A stretch of 64,000 bases of DNA from Pedobacter soli (GTDB lineage Bacteria > Bacteroidota > Bacteroidia > Sphingobacteriales > Sphingobacteriaceae), in NCBI RefSeq assembly GCF_900101435.1, contig NZ_FMZH01000003.1:62001-126000 (forward strand), given 5' to 3'. The notes under the pieces are model-generated. The model was not told where the DNA came from and did no database searches. It saw only the letters and a program-made list of their open reading frames with translations. Shown here one piece after another: positions 33,509 to 42,074 of the stretch (positions are counted from its first letter, which is position 1; every line of letters starts with the position of its first letter). The position numbers and the translations under genes were made by a program.

Positions 33509-36313
33509 TTAGTGTGCAGCCAGCCAGTTATCACCTTCACCAATCTCTACAACAATAGGTACGGTAAGTTTAATGGCATTGGTCATTTTATCCTGAATAA
33601 TTGCTTTCATGGCCTCTTTTTCCGTTTTCAGCACATCAAAAACCAACTCATCATGCACCTGCATGGTCATGGTCGATTTTAAATTTTGTGCCTTCATCTC
33701 TTTATGGATATTGATCATCGCAATTTTGATCATATCAGCAGCAGAGCCCTGTATAGGCGCGTTAATGGCATTTCGTTCTGCAAATCCCCTTACGGTTTGG
33801 TTGGCCGAATTAATGTCTCTTAAATAGCGTCTTCTGCCCATGATCGTTTCCACAAAACCATTCTCGCGGGCAAAGTTCATGGTATCGCTCATGTATTGTT
33901 TAATGCCCGGATATTGTGTAAAATATTGTTCGATAATTTCTGCAGCCTCTTTACGCGGAATGCCCAGGTTTTGCGATAAACCAAAAGCCGACTGACCATA
34001 AATGATACCAAAGTTTACCGCCTTGGCATTTCTGCGCTGCGTTCCGTCTACTTCCTCTATACTTACTCCATATACTTTGGCAGCCGTTGCGGTATGGATA
34101 TCGATACCTTTGTTAAACGCATCGAGCATATTTTGTTCTTTACTGATTTCGGCAATGATACGCAATTCGATCTGCGAATAATCGGCCGATAACAAAATGT
34201 GGTTTTCATCGCGTGCGATAAAAGCCTTACGTACTTCGCGGCCACGCTCGGTACGGATTGGAATATTTTGCAGGTTCGGGTTGTTAGAACTTAAACGACC
34301 TGTAGCGGCTACAGCCTGGTTGTAAGAGGTGTGCACCCTTCCGGTTTTGGGGTTAACCATGAGCGGCAGCGCATCTACATAAGTTGATTTAAGCTTTTGC
34401 AGCTGGCGGAAATCGAGGATATCTTGTACAATATCACTTTTGCTGGCCAAAGCAGTTAAAACATCTTCTCCGGTTTGATACTGACCGGTTTTGGTTTTCT
34501 TCGCTTTCGGATCGAGCTGAAGTTTATCAAATAAAACCTCGCCCAATTGTTTTGGCGAAGCCAGGTTAAATTTAATTCCGGCCTTATCGTAAACATTCTG
34601 CTCAAATTTGATGATATCTTTTTCCAGCTCGGCCGAATAGGATTTTAAGGTCTCGATATCAATGCGTACTCCTTCTTTTTCGATATCGGCTAGTACATAA
34701 ACCAAAGGATTTTCAATTTCTGCAGCCAGTTTAGCAGCATTTAGTTCCGTTAATTTAGGTTCGAACACCTGTGCCAGCTGCAAAGTAACATCTGCATCTT
34801 CTGCAGCATAATCTACCACATCAATTACAGCCACATCGCGCATGTTCAACTGCCCTTTTCCTTTTGGTCCAATTAATTTGGTAATGGATATGGGTGAATA
34901 ACCGAGGTAATTTTCAGATAATACATCCATTCCATGGCGGGTATCCGGATCAATTAAATAGTGTGCCAGCATGGTATCAAAAAGTTTTCCTTTCACTTCT
35001 ACACCATACCATTTCAGCACTAAAATATCGTATTTGGTATTTTGGCCAATCTTTTCGATGTTTTCATCTTCCAGTACTACCCTGAATTCATCTACAATGG
35101 CCTGTGCTTCTTCGCGTGCAGCAGGCACCGGGATATAATAACCTGTACCCGGCTTTACTGAGAATGACAAGCCTACCAGATCTACCATATTGGCATCGGT
35201 ACCTGTTGTTTCGGTATCAAACGAAATCCGTTTCTCAGCTTGTAAAAGTTTAATTAGTGCGGCACGCTGTTCTGCTGTATCTACCAGCTGATAATCGTGC
35301 GTAGTATTTTCGATGCTTTTAGCCGGTAGTTTTTCTGCCGGTTCTTCTTCAAGGGTATTGGTATATTGAATGACCTCGCCTGGCTGGTTGCCAAATAAAT
35401 CAGTTTGTGTACCCTCCTGAAACTTAGCTGTGGTAACCGAAAATTCATCGCCAAAAACCCTGCGACCCAGCGTTCTGAATTCTAATTCGGTAAACAAAGG
35501 TTCCAGTAAATCACGACTCGGATCGCAAAGTTCTAAACCGGCTTCATCCAGCTCAACCGGAACATCCAATAAAATGGTTGCCAGTTTTTTAGAAATCAGC
35601 CCCTGTTCGGCAAAATTTTCCACATTTTCACGTTGTTTGCCTTTTAACTCGTGCGAGTTGGCAATGATATTTTCCATGGTACCGTATTGCTTAATTAAAA
35701 GCTTGGCTGTTTTTTCGCCAATACCCGGAATACCCGGAATATTATCTACGGCATCGCCCCATAAGCCTAAAATATCAATAACCTGATCTACGCGTTCAAT
35801 TTCCCACTTCGCCAATATTTCTTTTACGCCCAAAATCTCCATATCATTGCCCATGCGTGCAGGTTTGTAAATAAAAATGTTTTCGGATACCAACTGTCCG
35901 AAATCCTTATCCGGTGTCATACAATACACCTGATAGCCTTTTTTCTCGGCTTTTTTAGCCAGCGTACCAATAATATCATCGGCCTCGTAGCCATCAGAAG
36001 TAATAACCGGAATATTAAAGCCTGTGATTAACTTAACCACATAAGGCATGGCCGCAGCCAAATCTTCGGGCATAGCCTGGCGCTGTGCTTTGTATGCTTC
36101 AAAAGCGGTATGCCTTTCGGTAGGGGCCTCGGTATCGAAAACCACCGCAATATGTGTGGGTTTCTCTTTCTTTAAAATATCGAGCAGGGTATTGGTAAAG
36201 CCCATTACCGCCGAGGTATTGATTCCTGTTGAAGTAAAACGTGGATTTTTACTTAATGCAAAATGCGCCCTGTACATAAGCGCCATACCGTCTAGAAGAA
36301 AGAGTTTTTTCAT
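33509..36313 (-). CDS. polA: DNA polymerase I
   Basis: The 934-residue protein has all three domains: a 5' nuclease (1-290), a 3'-5' exonuclease with SFDTETTG (364-371), and the polymerase. Motif A is LLSADYSQIELR (D711), motif B is RRNAKAVNFGIIYG (760-773) and motif C is MQVHDE (884-889). The DxE pair of the proofreading site is intact, unlike Taq, and the phenylalanine in motif B marks the usual discrimination against dideoxynucleotides. It fills gaps in repair and removes RNA primers. Confidence 0.97.
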   Translation of the reverse strand: MKKLFLLDGMALMYRAHFALSKNPRFTSTGINTSAVMGFTNTLLDILKKEKPTHIAVVFDTEAPTERHTAFEAYKAQRQAMPEDLAAAMPYVVKLITGFNIPVITSDGYEADDIIGTLAKKAEKKGYQVYCMTPDKDFGQLVSENIFIYKPARMGNDMEILGVKEILAKWEIERVDQVIDILGLWGDAVDNIPGIPGIGEKTAKLLIKQYGTMENIIANSHELKGKQRENVENFAEQGLISKKLATILLDVPVELDEAGLELCDPSRDLLEPLFTELEFRTLGRRVFGDEFSVTTAKFQEGTQTDLFGNQPGEVIQYTNTLEEEPAEKLPAKSIENTTHDYQLVDTAEQRAALIKLLQAEKRISFDTETTGTDANMVDLVGLSFSVKPGTGYYIPVPAAREEAQAIVDEFRVVLEDENIEKIGQNTKYDILVLKWYGVEVKGKLFDTMLAHYLIDPDTRHGMDVLSENYLGYSPISITKLIGPKGKGQLNMRDVAVIDVVDYAAEDADVTLQLAQVFEPKLTELNAAKLAAEIENPLVYVLADIEKEGVRIDIETLKSYSAELEKDIIKFEQNVYDKAGIKFNLASPKQLGEVLFDKLQLDPKAKKTKTGQYQTGEDVLTALASKSDIVQDILDFRQLQKLKSTYVDALPLMVNPKTGRVHTSYNQAVAATGRLSSNNPNLQNIPIRTERGREVRKAFIARDENHILLSADYSQIELRIIAEISKEQNMLDAFNKGIDIHTATAAKVYGVSIEEVDGTQRRNAKAVNFGIIYGQSAFGLSQNLGIPRKEAAEIIEQYFTQYPGIKQYMSDTMNFARENGFVETIMGRRRYLRDINSANQTVRGFAERNAINAPIQGSAADMIKIAMINIHKEMKAQNLKSTMTMQVHDELVFDVLKTEKEAMKAIIQDKMTNAIKLTVPIVVEIGEGDNWLAAH

Positions 36314-36376
36314 ATTATGATTACACCGATTTAATGATTGTACCGATAAATGAATTTACCGGATGATAAAAGTAAC

Positions 36377-36384
36377 CAAAGTTA
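36377..36384 (-). promoter_or_regulatory. -7 box for polA
   Basis: On the minus strand this reads TAACTTTG, a match to TAnnTTTG, 64 nt before the start codon. A TTG 23 nt further upstream could be the -33 element, somewhat widely spaced. Confidence 0.4.
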
Positions 36385-36473
36385 ATCATATCGGTAAAAT
36401 GCTTTTTCAACAAAAATGATTTTTCATTATTGAAATCAGCCGGTTATTGCATCATGATAATAAAAAACGCTTT

Positions 36474-37247
36474 ATGAAAACACTTTTTACTTTACTGCTT
36501 TGCTTAACAATTGGCTTTGTTAAAGCTCAATTACCCGCTAACGAACTGATAAACAACATTACTTTCGAAAATTTAAAAGGTTATGCTGATGGTTACGGAA
36601 CTTCGCTCGAAAATCCCTTATGCTCCGGCGCTTTTAAAAATATAGCCGATAAAAACGCGATTCAAGTCAGGATGATTAAACTTAAAAATACTTATCGCTG
36701 GCCAGATGGCTCAACAATAGACTTTTCTAAACGAGGAAGCACCATGGGCAAAACCGGTATAGTTGACCGTTATACTTTAGAAAATCCGGCCACCAAAGAA
36801 ATTGTAACACTTTATGTAGACCCTTATAAAACTGACTCAATTTTTTATATCCCGAAAGGTCTGATCGCTATCAATCAGGAAATTTTAGCAAAAGAAATCG
36901 CCCCGTACCTAAGCACTATTGATGAGATAAACAATGCCAGGGATGCTTATAGGGAGCAGAAAGAAGCCATGAATAAAGCTTCAAATTATATAGCTTCAAG
37001 TATAGGTATCAGTAATTTTGTAGACCGTGATAATTTATTAAAGGTAATGACAGACACCCAGGCTACTACAGACCTGAAAAGTTATCTTTTTGGCATTTAT
37101 ATTTTGAATAAATTTTATGCTATGGGCAAAAACATAACTAACCCGAAAGAATATGCTTTAAACAAAATGAAAACAGCTTTTGTAAATTTTCAAAAATCTA
37201 ATCCGGAAGTTGAAACCGGTAATATCAAAATTAACCTGAATGAGTAA
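36474..37247 (+). CDS. secreted protein of unknown function
   Basis: The ATG at 36474 gives a good signal peptide (MKTLFTLLLCLTIGFVKAQ); the frame is open upstream to 36447. The 257-residue protein has no motif I can place. It starts with an alpha/beta part containing GYADGYGTSLENPLC, then YTLENPATKEIVTLYVDPY, then a helical C-terminal half. There is one cysteine in the mature chain. The second secreted unknown follows 45 nt later, suggesting a two-gene unit. Confidence 0.6.
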   Translation: MKTLFTLLLCLTIGFVKAQLPANELINNITFENLKGYADGYGTSLENPLCSGAFKNIADKNAIQVRMIKLKNTYRWPDGSTIDFSKRGSTMGKTGIVDRYTLENPATKEIVTLYVDPYKTDSIFYIPKGLIAINQEILAKEIAPYLSTIDEINNARDAYREQKEAMNKASNYIASSIGISNFVDRDNLLKVMTDTQATTDLKSYLFGIYILNKFYAMGKNITNPKEYALNKMKTAFVNFQKSNPEVETGNIKINLNE

Positions 37248-37292
37248 GATTCGGAATTTAGTTCCGTTATTTGTGAAAAGCATTTTCGAACT

Positions 37293-37973
37293 ATGAAATT
37301 TCTGTTTTCCGTTTTCCTGCTATTCTTTGCCTTAAATAAACTTTCTGCCCAGGATTTTATCGTTAAAAACAATGACGAGGTAATCCGTGGTACCATAAAG
37401 GGCACCGATTACTTTTCAGTTTTCATCAGTGCCAATGATGAGGCTGATGTGATATTGCCGGCAAAAGACATTAAGAATTTTTTCTGGAACGGCGATAGCT
37501 TTGTAAGCAAAGGTTTTGCCAACGGACGTAATTTCGAGTACCGCTTTGTAAAGGTAATAGAAATGGGCACGGTTAACCTCTATTCTTTTGGTGGCGGCAC
37601 CCTTGTTCCACCGGTGAAAGAAAAGAAAGTGAAATTCAGGCCTTCAATCGGTATTGGTACCGGTACCGGAGGTTATGGTGGCATGGGCATGGGTGGTGGC
37701 ATCAGCATTGGAGGCGGCAACAATTCAGCTCCCGAAAGACCTGCTGGCGCTCCGGCAATACGTTACTTTATAGAAAAACCTGGAGCCGGCCCCTTACAGG
37801 AAGTACCAATGAAAGCGATAACAGATGATGCTAAAAAAACTGAGGTAAAAAATATCCTGTTGCAAAAAATGGGCGATCAACCTGCCTTAAAAGCCAAAGT
37901 AGAAACCAGTGCCGAATTTAACAGCCGTGATGTAATTAACTTTGTAAAAGAATATAATGCGATTAAGAAATAG
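37293..37973 (+). CDS. secreted protein with Gly-rich segment
   Basis: A signal peptide (MKFLFSVFLLFFALNKLSAQ) is followed by a beta-rich stretch (DFIVKNNDEVIRGTIKGTDYF) that resembles proteins acting as small envelope beta domains. A glycine/methionine-rich run lies around residues 120-145 (GTGTGGYGGMGMGGG), and a helical C-terminus follows. No catalytic motif is present. Together with the preceding gene it forms a pair of exported unknowns. Confidence 0.6.
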   Translation: MKFLFSVFLLFFALNKLSAQDFIVKNNDEVIRGTIKGTDYFSVFISANDEADVILPAKDIKNFFWNGDSFVSKGFANGRNFEYRFVKVIEMGTVNLYSFGGGTLVPPVKEKKVKFRPSIGIGTGTGGYGGMGMGGGISIGGGNNSAPERPAGAPAIRYFIEKPGAGPLQEVPMKAITDDAKKTEVKNILLQKMGDQPALKAKVETSAEFNSRDVINFVKEYNAIKK

Positions 37974-37980
37974 CAGTACA

Positions 37981-38514
37981 CTATTCCGAAATTTTCTTTT
38001 CGTAAACTTCTAAACTGATTGGATTATCATTTTTAATCTCGCAATTCCATAAGGTCTTCTGATAAATAAAGTCTAGCTTTTTCAGTATTTTTTTACTGTT
38101 ATTGTTCTCTGTTTCAACCAGTGCAACAATTGTCGCCAGATTTAACACTTTCGATGCATAACCAAGCACTGCAGAGGCTGCTTCTTTTATTATGCCCTGG
38201 CCCCAATATTCTGGCAATAACCAGAAGCCAATTTCAGCCTCTTGTTCTATTTTCTTCAAATCATTAAATCCTATCGCGCCTAATAAATTAAGCGTTGCTT
38301 TATCGCAAATGGCCCACCATATACCTGTTTCATTTTCCTGGATCTCATTAAACCAAATCAGTTGTTCATTGGTTTCATCAAGGGTAGAATAGTTTACACC
38401 ATAATAGCGGATTACATCAGGGTTAGATAATCCTTTAAAAACAAAGGGCAAATCTTCAACACAAAACTGCCTCAGTAAAAACCTTTCAGTATATAACCTG
38501 GCTGAAGCAATCAT
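37981..38514 (-). CDS. GNAT-family N-acetyltransferase (RimJ/RimL type)
   Basis: A 177-residue GNAT protein. It opens with RLYTERFLLRQF, contains the acetyl-CoA region LLPEYWGQGIIKEAASAVLGYA and ends with LDFIYQKTLWN, all typical of the Acetyltransf_3 group that acetylates protein N-termini or small molecules. Its ATG overlaps the stop of tag by one base, so it is translated with the base-excision gene. Substrate unknown. Confidence 0.85.
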   Translation of the reverse strand: MIASARLYTERFLLRQFCVEDLPFVFKGLSNPDVIRYYGVNYSTLDETNEQLIWFNEIQENETGIWWAICDKATLNLLGAIGFNDLKKIEQEAEIGFWLLPEYWGQGIIKEAASAVLGYASKVLNLATIVALVETENNNSKKILKKLDFIYQKTLWNCEIKNDNPISLEVYEKKISE

Positions 38515-39101
38515 TACCTTGCGCAGCAGTTCAATAAATGATCGTTCACCATACCAGTGGCCTGCATGTGGGCATAACAGATGGTGGTGCCGAAAAATTT
38601 GAACCCCCGTTTCTTCATATCTTTACTAATGCGGTCTGATAGTTCTGTACGCGGAGGTACATCACTCATTTTTTCGATGTGATTTAAAATGGGTTTCCCA
38701 TCGGGCACGAAACTCCACATATACTTAGAGAAACTGCCAAATTCTTGCTGAATTTCGATAAACAGCCTGGCATTGGTAATGGCACCATTTACTTTTAAGC
38801 GGTTACGGATAATCCCCTCATCATTCATCAACCTTTCAACATCCTGTTCCGTAAAAGCAGCAACCTTTTGTACCTCAAAATTGGCAAAGGCCTTACGGTA
38901 ATTTTCACGCCTGCGAAGAATGGTAATCCAGCTCAAACCTGCCTGCGCACCTTCCAGTATCAAAAACTCGAACAGAATCTTGTCGTCATAAACCGGTTTA
39001 CCCCACTCTTCATCGTGATATTTGATGTATAGCGGATCTGATCCTGCCCAGGTACAGCGTATTGAGTTTGGAGTTTTCAGCTGGGAGTTTGGAGTTTCCA
39101 T
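38514..39101 (-). CDS. tag: DNA-3-methyladenine glycosylase I
   Basis: Tag removes 3-methyladenine from alkylated DNA. It has the zinc-ligand start RCTWAGSDPLYIKYHDEEWG and the late CYAHMQATGMVNDHLLNC. The helix segment GAQAGLSWITILRRRENYRKAF holds the catalytic region. The core is the usual length, but the first 13 residues (METPNSQLKTPNS) are encoded by an AACTCC-type simple repeat and no other good start is nearby. The gene overlaps the GNAT gene, and the S23 unit lies immediately upstream. Confidence 0.93.
   Translation of the reverse strand: METPNSQLKTPNSIRCTWAGSDPLYIKYHDEEWGKPVYDDKILFEFLILEGAQAGLSWITILRRRENYRKAFANFEVQKVAAFTEQDVERLMNDEGIIRNRLKVNGAITNARLFIEIQQEFGSFSKYMWSFVPDGKPILNHIEKMSDVPPRTELSDRISKDMKKRGFKFFGTTICYAHMQATGMVNDHLLNCCAR
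39064..39099. repeat. left AACTCC-type repeat, inside the 5' end of tag
   Basis: On the minus strand it reads as alternating AAACTCC and GAAAACTCC units. It encodes the unusual N-terminus of Tag. A similar tract in opposite orientation is at 39568-39594. Confidence 0.7.
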
Positions 39102-39107
39102 AAAATA

Positions 39108-39482
39108 CTAAACAGATTTAACAAAAAACTTTTCAGGATTATTCATCATATAAACAAGCAATTTAGCAACTTCTTCTACCTGGTTATTCAACATTTCAAA
39201 TTCATGATCTGAGATGTAACTACAAGCTAAAGCAAATTCCAGCCATGTCTGAGTTTCGCCGTTTTCGGTATCGGCATCAGAAAATTTACTTACAAAATGA
39301 TTAGGATATTTTCGCTTTCTATAGGCTTCAGCTATGTTTGCGCAAACACTTCTGGAACATCTTCGTATCTGATCGGTTAAACTATACTTTTCCTCAGGTG
39401 GGAATCTTTTAGAAATATGAAATATTTCCATAGCAAGTTTAAACCCTTTTTGATAAGCCAGTAGATCCTTTATTGTTCCCAT
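39108..39482 (-). CDS. four-helix-bundle protein, S23/IVS family
   Basis: The 124-residue helical protein starts IKDLLAYQKGFKLAMEIFHISKRFPPEEKYSLTDQIRRCSRSV, the standard pattern of S23 (23S rRNA intervening sequence) proteins. These were first found in rRNA insertions and now occur as lone genes in many Bacteroidota; relatives include the bAvd proteins of diversity-generating retroelements. Function unknown. It sits between tag and the AhpD-like gene, with inverted simple repeats on both sides, and probably entered as a unit. There is no reverse transcriptase nearby. Confidence 0.85.
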   Translation of the reverse strand: MGTIKDLLAYQKGFKLAMEIFHISKRFPPEEKYSLTDQIRRCSRSVCANIAEAYRKRKYPNHFVSKFSDADTENGETQTWLEFALACSYISDHEFEMLNNQVEEVAKLLVYMMNNPEKFFVKSV

Positions 39483-39567
39483 TTTAATAAATATAAGAAC
39501 ATTGCACGAAATAGCCTAGTGAATATGGTTACTCATAACTCGACACATTATACGGCAAATGCAAGGC

Positions 39568-39594
39568 GACTCCCAACTCTAAACTCCCAACTCC
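39568..39594. repeat. right AACTCC-type repeat, inside the 3' end of the AhpD-like gene
   Basis: It reads ACTCCCAACTCT and AACTCCCAACTCC on the plus strand. It encodes the last residues (SELGV) and stop of the AhpD-like gene on the minus strand. It is inverted relative to the tract at 39064-39099. Confidence 0.7.
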
Positions 39595-39932
39595 GAACCC
39601 AATTCATCCCAATACTCCACAGCTCTTCTATAATGCGGGATGACAATACTACCGCCCACTAAATTGGCGATCATAAAAATTTCGTTCATTTCATCGTTGT
39701 TCACGCCGGCATCGAAACATTTTCCGAGGTGGTATTTGATGCAATCATCGCAACGAAGTACCATTGAGGCTACCAGGCCTAACATCTCCTTGGTTTTTAC
39801 ATCAAGTGCACCATCAGCATAGGAAGTGGTATCGAGTGCAAAAAAACGCTTGATGTTGGTATTGGCGGTTTCCATGATCCTATCGTTCATTTTTTCGCGA
39901 TAGCTATTAAATTCTTCTACTAACTTTCCCAT
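39579..39932 (-). CDS. carboxymuconolactone decarboxylase / AhpD-like protein
   Basis: The 117-residue protein has the AhpD core CDDCIKYHLGKCFDAG, where the CxxC and histidine form a thiol redox site. The family covers alkyl-hydroperoxide reductase partners and decarboxylases, and small single-domain members with CxxC are usually peroxide-related. The C-terminus lies in the AACTCC-type repeat. It is on the same strand as tag and was probably adjacent to it before the S23 unit entered. Confidence 0.85.
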   Translation of the reverse strand: MGKLVEEFNSYREKMNDRIMETANTNIKRFFALDTTSYADGALDVKTKEMLGLVASMVLRCDDCIKYHLGKCFDAGVNNDEMNEIFMIANLVGGSIVIPHYRRAVEYWDELGSELGV

Positions 39933-39990
39933 GTATCCTAATTATTGAATTTTAAATAAGTGAATGCGCATTAACGTTAAATCAATGCGT

Positions 39991-40326
39991 TTAGTCGAGG
40001 TTGATTTCTTCCAGCGGATTCCAGAATACTTTTTTAAAGTTAACTACCTTATCGTTTTTAACTTCCACGCCTTCTTTTTTCAAGAGTTCTTCCATCAATT
40101 CGGGTGGTTTAAAATGGAATTTTCCGGTAAGCAGTCCGCTGCTGTTTACTACCCGGTGAGCAGGTACTTTTGGATGGGCAGTACCTGCATAAAGCATCGC
40201 ATGCCCAACCATCCGCGACGATTTTGCTGCGCCTAAACTTTTAGCAATGGCCCCATAAGATGTCACCCTTCCTTGCGGAATGAGCCGTACAACCTCATAA
40301 ACCTGTTCGTAAAAGTTGGTGTCCAT
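39991..40326 (-). CDS. alkyltransferase-like (ATL) protein, MGMT family
   Basis: The 111-residue protein has the MGMT DNA-binding helix RVTSYGAIAKSLG and the motif PAHRVVN at residues 55-61. In true MGMT this is PCHRV, where the cysteine accepts the alkyl group. Here Ala56 replaces it, as in ATL proteins that bind O6-alkylguanine and hand it to nucleotide excision repair. There is no N-terminal domain. Its position one gene from tag supports an alkylation-damage neighbourhood. Its ATG overlaps the trmB stop by one base. Confidence 0.9.
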   Translation of the reverse strand: MDTNFYEQVYEVVRLIPQGRVTSYGAIAKSLGAAKSSRMVGHAMLYAGTAHPKVPAHRVVNSSGLLTGKFHFKPPELMEELLKKEGVEVKNDKVVNFKKVFWNPLEEINLD

Positions 40327-40976
40327 TATTCAAAAGAAAACTGAATATAGTTAATATTCTTATCGTGTAATAAATATTTCTTCTCGTAATAAGTCTTGAT
40401 CGATAATACCTCATCAACCAGATCGGAAGTGTAGAGCTGATCGGTGTTTTTATGCACGATTAAGCCTAGTTCTGCTACTTTTTCGCAGGTATAGGCGTAT
40501 AATTGGTCATTATCTGTTTTTAAATTAACGCAGCCTCCAGGCTTCAATACCTGTTTGTACCGGCTTAAAAATACCGGAAAAGTAAGGCGCTTTTTCTCGC
40601 GGCTATCCTGTGGCTGAGGATCTGGAAAAGTAATCCAGATTTCATCAACTTCACCTTCATTAAAGTAATCGAGCAGGTTTTCAATCTGGATCCTTAAAAA
40701 AGCTACATTATCAATGCCGTCTTCTATGGCTGTTTTGGCACCTCGCCAGATGCGGTTTCCTTTATAATCGACCCCGATAAAATTCTTTTCAGGGAATAAA
40801 CGCGCCAGGTTTACAGAATACTCGCCTTTTCCACAGGCCAGCTCCAGTACAACCGGATTATTATTTTTAAAATGTGTTGCAGCCCAGTTACCTTTTAAGG
40901 CTTTTCCTTCATCTAATTGGTATACGTTTGCAAATGTTTCTATCTCTGCAAAACGTCTAAGTTTATCTTTGCCCAA
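40326..40976 (-). CDS. trmB: tRNA (guanine-N7)-methyltransferase
   Basis: TrmB methylates G46 in tRNA variable loops using SAM. Motif I is VLELACGKGEYSVNLA, the FIGVDYKGNRI strand follows, and the conserved WITFPDPQPQDSREKKRLT marks the family. 216 residues, a normal size. It has a divergent promoter from fcl: TAAATTTG on the minus strand at 40993-41000 is 17 nt upstream. Confidence 0.95.
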   Translation of the reverse strand: MGKDKLRRFAEIETFANVYQLDEGKALKGNWAATHFKNNNPVVLELACGKGEYSVNLARLFPEKNFIGVDYKGNRIWRGAKTAIEDGIDNVAFLRIQIENLLDYFNEGEVDEIWITFPDPQPQDSREKKRLTFPVFLSRYKQVLKPGGCVNLKTDNDQLYAYTCEKVAELGLIVHKNTDQLYTSDLVDEVLSIKTYYEKKYLLHDKNINYIQFSFE

Positions 40977-40992
40977 GTTTTCTTTTTTGAGA

Positions 40993-41000
40993 CAAATTTA
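40993..41000 (-). promoter_or_regulatory. -7 box for trmB
   Basis: Minus-strand TAAATTTG fits TAnnTTTG, 17 nt before the start. Confidence 0.45.
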
Positions 41001-41064
41001 CAATTAAATCATTTAGCAATTTGTTTTTTCGGCTGATAACTCGTCTGTTTTCATGAATCAATCG

Positions 41065-41072
41065 TATTTTTG
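41065..41072 (+). promoter_or_regulatory. -7 box for fcl
   Basis: TATTTTTG matches TAnnTTTG and overlaps the TTG at 41070. Translation therefore most likely begins at the next TTG (41094). Confidence 0.45.
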
Positions 41073-41093
41073 CAGGCTATAAAGAAACAGACC

Positions 41094-42020
41094 TTGGAAA
41101 AAAGTGCTAAAATATACGTTGCAGGCCATCGCGGAATGGTAGGTTCGGCCATTTACCGCAAACTGCAAAAAGAAGGATACACCAATATACTCACCAGAAC
41201 TTCTGCTGAACTGGATTTACGTAACCAACAGGCCGTAACCGATTTTTTCGCAGCAGAAAAACCCGATTATGTATTTTTGGCAGCAGCTAAAGTAGGCGGC
41301 ATTGTTGCCAACAACACCTACCGGGCCGATTTCCTTTACGAAAACCTGGCGATCCAGAATAATGTAATCCACAATGCTTATGTAAACGGCGTTAAAAAAT
41401 TAATGTTTCTGGGTTCGAGTTGTATTTACCCTAAAATGGCTCCTCAGCCTTTAAAAGAAGATTACCTTTTAACAGGTACTTTAGAGCATACCAACGAACC
41501 TTATGCCATTGCCAAAATTGCGGGCATTAAAATGTGCGATGCTTACCGCGACCAATATGGCTGTAACTTCATTTCGGTAATGCCAACCAATCTTTATGGT
41601 TATAACGATAACTACCACCCTCAAAATTCGCACGTTTTACCGGCTTTAATCCGTAAAGTGCATGAAGCCAAGGCAAACAATGAAAAAGAAGTGGTAGTAT
41701 GGGGTTCGGGCACACCTATGCGCGAATTTTTATTTGCCGATGATTTGGCGGATGCCTGTTATTTCTTAATGCAAAACTATAGTGAACCTAACCTGATTAA
41801 TATTGGTACCGGGCACGATTTAACCATTAAAGACCTGGCTTTGCTGATAAAAGAGGTATTGGGTTATGAAGGCGAACTGATATTTGATGCCAGCAAACCA
41901 GATGGCACTCCGCGCAAGTTAATGGATGTAAGTAAACTCCATAACCTGGGCTGGAAACATAAAATTGAGCTTAAAGAAGGTATTGCCCTGGCTTATCAAG
42001 ATTTTGAAAGCAGATACTAA
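41094..42020 (+). CDS. fcl: GDP-L-fucose synthase
   Basis: This SDR enzyme (WcaG) epimerises and reduces GDP-4-keto-6-deoxymannose to GDP-L-fucose, a glycan precursor. The NADP-binding motif is [10 protein letters not shown], with catalytic Ser in GSSCIYP and YxxxK in YAIAKIAG. The frame is open from a TTG at 41070, but that codon overlaps the promoter, so the TTG at 41094 ([14 protein letters not shown]) is preferred. 308 residues. A gmd gene is not in the window. Confidence 0.92.
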   Translation: MEKSAKIYVAGHRGMVGSAIYRKLQKEGYTNILTRTSAELDLRNQQAVTDFFAAEKPDYVFLAAAKVGGIVANNTYRADFLYENLAIQNNVIHNAYVNGVKKLMFLGSSCIYPKMAPQPLKEDYLLTGTLEHTNEPYAIAKIAGIKMCDAYRDQYGCNFISVMPTNLYGYNDNYHPQNSHVLPALIRKVHEAKANNEKEVVVWGSGTPMREFLFADDLADACYFLMQNYSEPNLINIGTGHDLTIKDLALLIKEVLGYEGELIFDASKPDGTPRKLMDVSKLHNLGWKHKIELKEGIALAYQDFESRY

Positions 42021-42034
42021 AATACATTTCTATG

Positions 42035-42065
42035 GTGCGCAGGATAAAAACTCCTGCGCACTTTT
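42035..42065. terminator. terminator between fcl and the GH130 gene
   Basis: A 10-bp perfect stem (GTGCGCAGGA with TCCTGCGCAC) has a 7-nt loop followed by TTTTG. The genes are convergent. Confidence 0.85.
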
Positions 42066-42074
42066 GTTTATGTC

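Noticed and set aside
35430-35786. Plus-strand 118-residue frame inside polA
   Set aside because: It is antisense to the 5' nuclease and linker region of polA, with no motif or start signal.
39108-39482. Diversity-generating retroelement suggested by the bAvd-related S23 protein
   Set aside because: No reverse transcriptase, template repeat or variable repeat is visible nearby.
39064-39600. CRISPR-like array suggested by the AACTCC tracts
   Set aside because: Units are 7-10 bases, directly adjacent and imperfect, with no spacers and no cas genes.
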